NCBI GenBank assembly: GCA_963691655.1
Contig: OY829326.1
Location: 95,473,235 to 95,537,234, forward strand
Source of the DNA: Toxonevra muliebris
Taxonomy: Eukaryota; Arthropoda; Insecta; Diptera; Pallopteridae
Length of the DNA: 64,000 bases
Reading direction: 5' to 3'
Shown: positions 56,862 through 64,000 of the stretch, one piece after another
Layout of the letters: every line of letters starts with the position of its first letter
Position numbering within the stretch: the first letter of the stretch is position 1
Notes under the pieces: generated by a model
Told to the model about the DNA's origin: nothing
Seen by the model: only the letters and a program-made list of their open reading frames with translations
The model's database searches: none
Made by a program: the position numbers and the translations under genes

Positions 56862-57294
56862 CATTTAACATTTAAAAACAATATGATTACAATTGTAAAA
56901 CTAAAAGTTTTTCAATTACCTCAGAAAATTACACCATTTGTTCAAACAAATCCTTCGACTTAGGCAGTTTAAGTATCTAGGAATGACTTCCCAGTCCTAA
57001 AATAAGTTTAAAACGTTTAACATTTAAGAACAATATGATTACAATTGTAAAACTGTGAACTTTTGGAGGAGTCAAAAGGGATATTATCTTTCATGTCAAC
57101 AATAAAAATAACAAACGGGAATTCCTCACAGAACTTCTGAAAAAGAATCTGAATGCTTTAATCCCCTCATATGAACGCCTCTTGTCATATTTTTTCAACT
57201 TGGACTACTATCACAGTTTTCCCACGAGTCCCTCAGTGCTACAATAAGTTGAGAAATTTAACATTTAAAAACAATATGATTACAATTGTAAAAC
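56862..57294 (+). repeat. three copies of a conserved 39-base core with diverged spacers
   Basis: The core, which ends ATATGATTACAATTGTAAAAC and starts TTTAACATTTAA, occurs at 56862-56902, 57014-57053 and 57256-57294. Only one substitution is seen inside the core, while the spacers (about 112 and 202 bases) share little except CC.AGT.CTACA before each core. Confidence 0.8.
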
Positions 57295-57350
57295 AAAATA
57301 CATCGATTTAAACTCGGTAAAGTTTGAACTGTTCCGTAAGAGTAAGGCTG

Positions 57351-57583
57351 TGTTGCGATTGAGAGTACAATTGCATCTTTTGGCTACAATTTTTTTTTGA
57401 GGTACGTTTTTGCTGTGTAACGCCACATATATGATTGCTATCTTAAGGCCCTACACACATTTTTCAAATTTTACAAGAGCAAAAAACTTTTCCAAAATTT
57501 AACACACAGAGCATGTTTTAAAAATTTGTTATAATTACTAAAAGGACAGAAACCCAGGTTTTGCTTGAATGCCCTAAAAGCAT
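57351..57583 (+). repeat. dispersed repeat pair, copy 2 (partner 35860-36145)
   Basis: Aligns with 35860-36145 in the same orientation through TGTTGCGATTGAG, AGGTACGTTTTT, TTAAGGCCCTA and ACACACATTTTT, with small deletions. Confidence 0.75.
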
Positions 57584-57767
57584 TAAATTTTTGTTTTGTT
57601 AACGACCACTTTCTACCGAAAAGCAATCATTTCCGAATCAAATGATGATATTCATAAAGTGACCAGACTATACTTTTCTTTCGTTTTCAAACCGAAATAT
57701 TCAATAAACGCGTTGTTTTCAAGCCAATAAACTTTTTATTTTACATTGGTCACACGGCGCAGTGGCA

Positions 57768-57935
57768 TTAGATCGCGATCAAAAAATGAAATTAGGCCGC
57801 GCGGGCTAAAGCCATTAGATCGAATGGCTTTAGACCGCGATCGAAAAATGAAATTAGAACGCGCGGGCTAAAGTCATACGATCGAATGACTTTAGACCGC
57901 GATCGAAAAATTAAATTTGGCCGCGCTTTGATGAA
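57768..57935 (+). repeat. CpG-rich 62-bp minisatellite forming hairpins
   Basis: Units (two full, one or two partial) contain GACCGCGATCGAAAAATGAA, ATTAG..CGCGCGGG and a 10-bp stem. In unit 1 the stem is CTAAAGCCAT / ATGGCTTTAG (57806-57833); in unit 2 it is CTAAAGTCAT / ATGACTTTAG (57868-57895). The stems extend through CGCGG on both sides with a single mismatch. CpG density is far above the surroundings. Confidence 0.85.
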
Positions 57936-58069
57936 AAAAATAAGAATCGAAACTTAAAGAAAAAACTAAAAAAAAAAGTCCGTTCATTTCGTTTGTTTTT
58001 TTGTTTTTGGAAGTAACGGCGTTTTCTTCTTCAGCAATGCAAATTTAAAAACAAGTGAAAAATAAAGTC
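57936..58069. other. spacer
   Basis: AT-rich spacer between minisatellite and SINE; nothing recognised. Confidence 0.4.
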
Positions 58070-58342
58070 GCAGTAGCCTAGTGGTTAGTGTATTGGGCTG
58101 CCGCGCAGAGGTGCCCGTGTCATATCTCGGCAGGCTCAAAAATAAAATTTTTTCTGTACGGCACCACCTCTTGGCTGGCAATGGAAAACCTACAATAGTA
58201 AAAAAAATGCCTATGAAAAGCTTTTCACTTCGCCGTTCGGATTCGACAAAAAACTGTAGGTTCCTTCTATTCGTGTATGAATGTAACTCACACAATATGA
58301 ATGGGTGCAAAAAGCTCGGCCTTGGCCTTCCAGGGGCTGTTG
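58070..58342 (+). mobile_element. tRNA-derived SINE, second subfamily
   Basis: The head has an A-box GTAGCCTAGTGGTTAGTG and a weaker B-box around GGTGCCCGTGTCATATC. The body shares CGCCGTTCGGATTCG and AAACTGTAGGT with the 33683-33990 SINE, but the 3' end (CCAGGGGCTGTTGTGCC) differs and lacks the AACCT tail. No clear target duplication seen. Confidence 0.7.
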
Positions 58343-58449
58343 TGCCATAATAGTAATTGTAGAAAAATAAGAACAAATTATCTACGTATCATTTTATAGT
58401 TTTTTTTTTAATGTGCAATAACGCCATTATGGCGTTATGAGTGAAAAAA

Positions 58450-58869
58450 TGTATTTCCAGAGTAAAGAGGCATCATTACAACAAAATTTTTGGTATTCCG
58501 ATCCTGATTACAAGTACTGCTCCGATCCTGACAACACACGTCATTTAGTTTCGCATCATTTACTTCATATTCACGTGATGCAAACACCCTGAAATGCTAC
58601 ATATTTCAACTGCTTAAACCTTATCAAACAATTTAAGTTAACTTATTTTTTAAATTAATCCACTTTTTTGGCATTGCTAAAAAGTTTTTTTTTTACTCTT
58701 TTAGCACGCTGTCACTTTTCTTCTTTTAACACATATATACAATTCACGCTCTGAACTCGAAATGGCATAAAAATTTTGCTTTCCACATGACAAACAATAC
58801 TGTATATTAACTTAACGGACGCTAGTGAGATATAACGGAGAAAACGACACTGTCCCGACACTCCTCTAC
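58450..58869 (-). mobile_element. element X, uninterrupted partial copy
   Basis: Read on the minus strand from 58869 (GTAGAGGAGTGTCGGGACAG), it is collinear with 21828-21873, 26077-26147 and 27437-27770 without the Y and mariner insertions. Its left terminus cuts a RING-finger exon. Beyond 58450 the match ends near a perfect 10-bp-arm palindrome (ATAACGCCAT / ATGGCGTTAT, about 58416-58436). Confidence 0.75.
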
Positions 58870-59530
58870 TCCCCAGCAATCTGCGCACACTTTCAAATGT
58901 CCACACGGATACATTGTAATTTGGCTGGTATTGTCAAGGCACACACAACAAGGCAATAATTTCAATACAGCAGCATCATTCGATTGTCTTGGAGCTTGCG
59001 TGTGGTTATTGCCCTCCTCCTCATATAAATAATTATCATTTTCTCCTCTGGGATCATCAACGGTTGTGAATTCATCCAAATTGTTGCATATATGCATATC
59101 TGGATATGTGATTCGATTTAGAAATATCGCTCTACTAATTTTTCCTTTTTCTAATTCTTCGCTCGCTTTTGCAATCTTTTCTGCACGATCCTAAAAATAA
59201 ATAATAAATAACAACCGAATATTAAATGAAATAATTTGGAAATTCAGACTTAACAATTTTTACTTTGTGTATACGCCTTTTTGCTGGACCAGTCGAACCG
59301 CCACTGCTTATTAATAATTGAAATTCTCTGGATTTTGAACATTCATGGGTCAACAAATGAGCAAAGAGTTTGAAGTTTAATTAACCTTTTTCCGAAAACT
59401 TCACTGTGGGCCTCTAGCGATGCAGTTGTTCGGGTTGTAAGAAATATTTTCTGGTCCCTCCTATGCACAAAAAACATTGGCATTAAGTTATGGGTAAAAG
59501 AAACAGCAAAACAAAATTTTACCTTTTTAA
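58822..59530 (-). pseudogene. RING-finger gene fragment with three short introns
   Basis: The minus-strand exon ending near 59523, exon 59386-59460, exon 59264-59327 and an exon from 59190 downward join with consistent phases across introns of 62, 58 and 73 bp (GT...AG). The product reads LTTRTTASLEAHSEVFGKR, EFQLLISSGGSTGPAKRRIH, DRAEKIAKASEELEKGKISR, a Glu/Asn-rich linker and CCVCLDNTSQITMYPCGHLK, then VCADCW: the first half of a RING domain of the IAP/MDM2 style (C-x-x-C, P-C-G-H, C-x-x-C). The expected final C-P-x-C is missing because element X starts at 58869; the frame runs on to a stop at 58822. The start codon was not found. Host gene or transposon-borne gene cannot be decided. Confidence 0.65.
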
Positions 59531-59589
59531 TCCATTGTTTGTAGATTTTTATTTTCTTTAAAATATACGTTTTTTTTTTTCAACCCCGT

Positions 59590-59815
59590 TGTAAAATAAT
59601 TATACGATATAGAGAAAAACTGAAAACGCCATTATGTTTAAAACTCTTGAGCTTTTCTTTTTGGCCAATTCCATTGTGCAGTGTTTTTATACGTAAATGA
59701 TTTTTATTAAAAAGAAATTAGACGTTATAGAGAAAAACTAAAAACGCTATCATGTTCAGCGTAAGATCCACTTTCAAAACTCTTGAGCTTTTTTGCCCGT
59801 TGTACAGTGTTATTA
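59590..59815 (+). repeat. tandem duplication, period about 118
   Basis: Two units share ATAGAGAAAAACT, AAACGC.AT.ATGTT, AAACTCTTGAGCTTTT and CAGTGTT. The second unit has an extra GCGTAAGATCCACTTTC and is followed by a SINE insertion. Confidence 0.75.
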
Positions 59816-59897
59816 GGTTAGGTTAGGTTAGGTTGGAGTGGCAGCCTTCTGCTTGAAAGCACACTTAAGCACAAATTAGGCTCATTGTGATACCACA
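59816..59897 (-). mobile_element. 5'-truncated SINE (3' tail only) with 13-bp target duplication
   Basis: The plus sequence GGTTAGGTTAGGTTGGAGTG through ATTGTGATACCACA is the reverse of the 3' end of the 33683-33990 SINE. It is flanked by TACAGTGTTATTA on both sides (59803-59815, 59898-59910). The tail has one AACCT more than the full copy. Confidence 0.9.
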
Positions 59898-60099
59898 TAC
59901 AGTGTTATTAAAAATTGGTAAAAAAAAAAAGCCCAATGGGCAAATCTTAAATGTTGCATCCATTAGAAAAAAAACGTTGATTTTCAGGAATGTGCTCTCG
60001 AATATTATTCAATACATGATCAGATGCAAAATAGCTATACGAAAAATCGTCACATTCATACAATCCTTTGTAAAATTCATAATTAGCGAATAAACAATT

Positions 60100-60680
60100 G
60101 GGCAACATCCAATCGCTTGTGCCTGAATCCTAAGAAATCCAAATGTCTCATTATTCACAAAAATTATAAAGATACTTTGATTACTCCCAAAGTTATTCTT
60201 AACAACTTATATATTGATGTTTTTGAATACTGCAAATAAATTGAGCATTATCTTCAATCGCACGCAGACATGGTCGAACCACATCAATTTTGCTGCTGGT
60301 AAAGCATATAGGATGCTCCGCTTCTTGTGAACCACGCAATATTTCACTTCACAAAAAATTAGGACAATGCTGGCCAAAGCTTATCTCATTCCAACTGTAA
60401 TGTATGGGTGCAAACTGTGACTATTAGTAAACATAAACTAAATATACTTTATAACAATATAGCCCGAAAGGTATACGGTTTAAAAAGATCTGACCATATT
60501 TCCTTATTTGCAAAACAACTTTTCAATCTTAGTTTTCAGAGTCTGCCAAACCTAAGATCATTAACTTGCTTACACAAAATAATATTTACTTAAGAACCAA
60601 TGTATTTACATAACAGATTACAATTTCTGCGCTCGAAACGTGGGAATTTACTAATCCAGCCTAAACAGTTTAACGTCTGA
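60100..60680 (+). pseudogene. non-LTR reverse transcriptase C-terminal relic
   Basis: Frames give NRLCLNPKKSKCLIIH, VILNNLYIDVFEYC, TMLAKAYLIPTVMYGC and, after shifts, segments such as SLPNLRSLTCLHKIIF and LHNRLQFLRSKRGN. The pattern (L-N-P-x-K-S, L-G-V-like, Y-x-x-P-x-x-x-Y-G) is that downstream of the RT active site in R1/CR1/jockey elements. Many stops. Confidence 0.7.
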
Positions 60681-62090
60681 GTGAAAATTGTTTGTATCTT
60701 TTTTTTTTTGGACTTGTACGCCTAACTTCAGTAGTGTTTGCTCCATTTCCAATTTTTATAAATCATTTAAAAGATATATACGCTCGAAATGGTATTTGGT
60801 TCTAAGTTCAGTTTTAAGGATGTATTGGAAATTCCAAGAATGAAATTTTTTTAACTAGCCATGTATCCCACCAAGTAAATCGATTTTTTTTAATTTTGTA
60901 ACGTTTGTTGTCTATTTGATTTTCAATACAGCTTTATCGAAAATTTCTCTATCTTCGGAGATTTGTGAAGTTGTTTGAGATGGTGACGGTTGCCCACAAT
61001 TTATTTTTATTTTAGACAGCAACTGCATTTCATATACTTCCTTTTCCTTACTTGCATGCTGATGTTCAAATAATGTTCAAACAATAACAAAGCTGTGGGA
61101 TTTGAAATAATTTTCACACAAAAAATGTTTAAAAAATCTTAATTTTTTGTCGAAATTTCGGTACTTTCAAGACCCTTTTTGAACCTGCAGAAATTATCTG
61201 ATATCAAAAATTTGTTTCCACTTTTGTTCATCTGGATGTGTAGATACTTTATAATTTGACGCCATTTACTTGCTTAATTTTTTAACTGTATATCTATTTT
61301 GTGGGGAATTGCGAGTCAATTTAAAAACAAATTTAGTGGTTTATGTGAATGAAAAGCAGCTTTTACTACTAAAAATATCGATTTAAGTAGGCACTGCACT
61401 AGAAATAATATTAAGTCTTTCTGGCACACTACCAGGAAAATATTTTTTATTGTAATCCTCATGGCAGAAGAATTAACAAGGTAGATGCATTTTGATAAGT
61501 AAGAGGAACTTTGACAATTGGGAAAACAGTTGTTTTGATACTTTTCTTCTTTTACAACAGCGTTGCATTTTCATTGTTCAATTTTTAAGTGAGAATTTAT
61601 AAGAAAATAATTTGCGTAGTACTGCATGTACATAGGAATAATTAGTTCTCGCTTTTTATATTATTTTTTAACTCTTAACATGTTCAAAGTGTGTGCTTAT
61701 AAAGAAAACAAATTTAAATATCATTATTTATACTTTTTTTATGGCAAATAAAATTTATAATTTAGTACTAAGTAATAAAAGTAGTATTAATAATCTACTA
61801 CTAACTCTCTCTCTCTCTTTTGTACCCATTTCAAAAAATGCATCTCTAAAAAGTTCCTCTTACTTGTCAAAAGTTCAAAATGGCTACTTTTTGAAAAAAT
61901 GCATCTACCTCTAAGTACTTCAACCATGGTAATCCTGTTAATTTAATAATAGTGGAACGACGTGGCATTGTTTTTCTCTGTTTTTCACACTGCATTATTT
62001 AAATTTAGCGCTTTTTACACGTTTTTTTTTTTGTGTCATATCATATGGTGCTTTTTGGTTTTAAAAAGTGCAACTGGAAAGAAAAATCGA
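60681..62090. other. no gene recognised
   Basis: AT-rich; a CT dinucleotide run at about 61804-61819. No coding or repeat structure supported. Confidence 0.5.
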
Positions 62091-62164
62091 TTTTCAACTT
62101 TTGGATTGATCAGAAATTCAAAGTCGATTAATCGACTTTTTCGAAGTTTCGTTGCATGGAATAA
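62091..62164 (+). repeat. direct repeat, copy 1 (partner 63220-63293)
   Basis: Shares ATTGATCAGAAATTCAAAGT, CGATTRATC and GTTGCATGGAATAAA with 63220-63293. Confidence 0.8.
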
Positions 62165-62217
62165 ACGAGGAGAATTTTGATATGAATTATTTATGTATGT
62201 GTATTTTTTTACAATAT

Positions 62218-62424
62218 ATGAGCCGTTGCGTGCGAGACAAAACCAATGTAGAAATACATTGGTTTTGTAGAAGTGCTGTGCAAAATAGGGTTCTTGTAAA
62301 ATTTATTTTCCAGATTTACAGGCAGCTTTATAGAACACATGTTCGACCTATTATTGCCCAAAGATGAAAACCCAAATAAAAAAAAAAAAATTTACTTACA
62401 CCACTTTTGCACTCAGCGGCTCAT
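62218..62424. mobile_element. about 207-bp TIR element with internal GAAA hairpin
   Basis: Left TATATGAGCCGTTGCGTGC; right in reverse TATATGAGCCGCTGAGTGC. Inside, ACAAAACCAATGTA (62237-62250) is exactly inverted at 62255-62268 around the four bases GAAA. Possible TA or ATATA duplication at the ends. Confidence 0.7.
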
Positions 62425-62649
62425 ATATAAATTTTTTTTTTTTTTTTTAATTTTTATTGAATGGAATATAAAATAAGTAATTTAAAGTAAATAGTTTGTT
62501 TTAAATGGCATCCCCTATTTTTTGCATTCCCAGGTAATGCAAAGTCGGAAGTATTAATTTTCGTAGGACATCGCCGTGCTAAAAATGTGTTGTGAAAGTT
62601 ATAGCCTATAGGAGCTATGCATTTCTATACGTTCCATTTTCCTTCTCGA
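62425..62649. other. poly-T tract and spacer
   Basis: A 17-base-scale T run at 62432-62450; nothing else recognised. Confidence 0.5.
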
Positions 62650-62895
62650 TAGTTATGAGTAACCAAAATCAAATTTTTAATGCGATATTGGTATGTGTGA
62701 CCAAAAAAAAATATTTTTGTGGTGGAAATAGTTATGGGTAACCAAAAAAAAAAACATGTTTGGTTGTGATATTGGTTATTGGCAACCAAAATAAAGTGTT
62801 AATTATGGTTTTGGTTATGGACGGAGAACCAAAATAAAATTTTAGTTGCCGTAATTGTTATGGGCAACCGTTCTCCATTGTAACGGTTATCTGCT
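62650..62895 (+). repeat. degenerate minisatellite with GTTATGGGTAACCAAAA units
   Basis: Five diverged units of about 45-60 bases, each with GGTTATGGGCAACC or a near form followed by AAAATAAAATTTT. Confidence 0.75.
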
Positions 62896-63219
62896 AACTT
62901 TTTTAAAAACCCTCAGCAGTTATGTCCCCGATTCTAAGATAAACTACGAAAAAATTTTATTCGTTTATTCGTAGTTAACATTGAAATTTCAAATGTCTGC
63001 TATAAAATAAAAAACAGAATTTAAAACTCAATGCTAAATATGGACAAAAGATTTCAACGTGCTTGAAATTTAAATACAAAAATAAAACTAAATTTCAGTG
63101 TAGTTGGCTGTGCAAAATATTAGCAACTGCGTATTTTTTTTTTTTTTTCATAGAATTTTTATAACGGGAAATATTTTTTTTTCTTTTCATACACTTGCTT
63201 TCTTTACAATTTATTTGAA
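62896..63219. other. no gene recognised
   Basis: AT-rich with T runs. Confidence 0.5.
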
Positions 63220-63293
63220 TTTTAAACTTTTAAATTGATCAGAAATTCAAAGTCGATTGATCAACTTTTTCAAATTTTTGTTGCATGGAATAA
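63220..63293 (+). repeat. direct repeat, copy 2 (partner 62091-62164)
   Basis: See the first copy; differences are scattered substitutions. Confidence 0.8.
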
Positions 63294-63317
63294 AAAAAAA
63301 TGTTGATAGTGGCTGTT

Positions 63318-63428
63318 GACACTGGCGCAAGCATGAATGCCTGTCTGAAAGAGAGGTAGAAAAAATAGTTAGTTCGAAAAACACAGGCGAGTTTCTATCT
63401 TTTACTACCTATTTTTTTCTACCTCTCA
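63318..63428 (+). mobile_element. palindromic MITE, copy 2, right end truncated
   Basis: Starts GACACTGGCGCAAGCATGAA and follows 13514-13663 (GCCTGTCTGAAAG, GGTAGAAAAAATAG, ACTACCTATTTTTTTCTACC) until 63428, where the right arm is lost. Confidence 0.8.
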
Positions 63429-63720
63429 TATCCAAAATGCATATGTGGGAAAAATATAAAATCTGCACAATGTGATAACACTATTTTTCTTGATGTGATT
63501 TTCACCGTTATTTGAAAAAAAGTATTTTTTCACATCACAACATAGTGATTTCGATGACTTTGTAAGAGATTTAAAAAAATATTTATCGAAATATATTTCC
63601 AATTTTAAAATATAATAACGTCACAAGTATTTTTTCACTAATTCAAGAAAGATTATCTGCGGAGAGCTGCGATTTTTCGATTTTTCCCCTAAAAACAATA
63701 ATAAAAATTAAACCAATAAT
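63429..63720. other. spacer
   Basis: AT-rich; no feature recognised. Confidence 0.4.
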
Positions 63721-63940
63721 ATGCCAATAACAGTCCACAAGGTCCTTGTTCATGGCATCGACATAGTCGAGTACTTCGGTTTGTCAATTGTAGCCCTATC
63801 TGAGGAAGCCTTAGAATCGCACCACAAAGATATTAGAAAATTTTGAATAAATTTTACAAGAAAAACTTCCCCTGAAGCATCAAATTGTGATCTGATCGTT
63901 TCCCTTCTCATGTTATTAGAGCAAATCACCAAGGTAAAAA
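63721..63940 (+). pseudogene. transposase-like C-terminal segment (unnamed arthropod family)
   Basis: ATG at 63721 opens MPITVHKVLVHGIDIVEYFG, then LSIVALSEEALESHHKDIRK, F, a TGA at 63844, and in the same frame INFTRKTSPEASNCDLIVSL and LMLLEQITK. Arthropod genomes carry many proteins ending with V-H-K-x-L-x-H-G, L-S-E-E-A and T-R-K-x-S-R blocks, which I believe are transposases of an uncharacterised DNA transposon family; I cannot name it. Upstream coding was not found and the window ends nearby. Confidence 0.55.
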
Positions 63941-64000
63941 ATACAAGATTAACTTTTAGATGAAATGTTGTCTGGAAAGCAGTATCAAGTACTGAATATC

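Noticed and set aside
56862..57294. Regularly repeated 39-mers with spacers, CRISPR-like at first sight
   Set aside because: Only three repeats, unequal long spacers, no cas genes and a eukaryotic setting.
59811..59838. TTAGGTTAGGTTAGG resembling insect telomeric repeats
   Set aside because: It is the reversed 3' tail of a truncated SINE bounded by 13-bp target duplications, so it is not an interstitial telomere.

Overview
The window looks like a gene-poor, AT-rich stretch of an insect nuclear genome, most likely a higher dipteran (possibly a tephritid-type fruit fly). The reasons are the transposon families present (P-superfamily/THAP, hAT, DD37D mariner, piggyBac, PIF/Harbinger, CACTA, jockey-like LINEs), tRNA-derived SINEs ending in AACCT repeats, and very short introns (58-75 bp) in the two spliced gene-like structures. 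The species assignment is inference. I found no intact gene that I would call functional, no rRNA, no true tRNA gene and no CRISPR.

Layout. 1-4 kb: AT-rich sequence with a degenerate TGACTYCAA-type tandem repeat. 4-10 kb: relics of hAT, piggyBac, a Ulp1-like protease, a LINE RNase H end, and a Tc1 transposase split by a 672-bp TIR element. 10-14 kb: foldback elements, a DUF4371/hAT relic, a GC-rich TIR element, and a SINE interrupted by a palindromic MITE. 15-20 kb: a dead P-element-superfamily gene (THAP exon at 15149, body at 18447-20140) whose gap holds a deleted mariner and a jockey/CR1-type reverse transcriptase. 21.8-28.6 kb: a multi-layer nest. Element X (about 6.8 kb) holds Y (4.2 kb, with a second two-exon THAP domain); Y holds a MITE and a hAT element with a perfect 8-bp target duplication; X also holds a DD37D mariner. 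A third locus at 58.4-58.9 kb keeps the uninterrupted sequence.

28.6-36 kb: jockey gag, Harbinger and hAT relics, and a CACTA (EnSpm-like) transposase broken by a MITE and by a SINE with 13-bp target duplications. 37-41.1 kb: two unclassified TIR transposons with dispersed short motifs; the second (39385-41104) has a nearly readable transposase-like frame flanked by palindromic CTTAAG arrays. 41.1-43.3 kb: the least repetitive part, with no gene found. 43.3-50 kb: hAT; a Harbinger pair (MADF and transposase, convergent) cut by a gypsy fragment; a second CACTA copy. 50-57.6 kb: tandem repeats, a TTAA element, another hAT relic, and a second mariner copy inside a degenerate repeat. 57.7-64 kb: a hairpin minisatellite with paired substitutions, a SINE, a truncated RING-finger gene, a LINE relic, small MITEs and a transposase-like C-terminus.

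The coding pieces do not form a pathway. They are mobile-element genes in various states of decay, and the value of the window lies in the order of insertions and in several TIR elements I could not assign to a known family. Boundaries given for relics are approximate unless a target duplication or TIR is stated. All homology calls are from motif recognition, without database searches.
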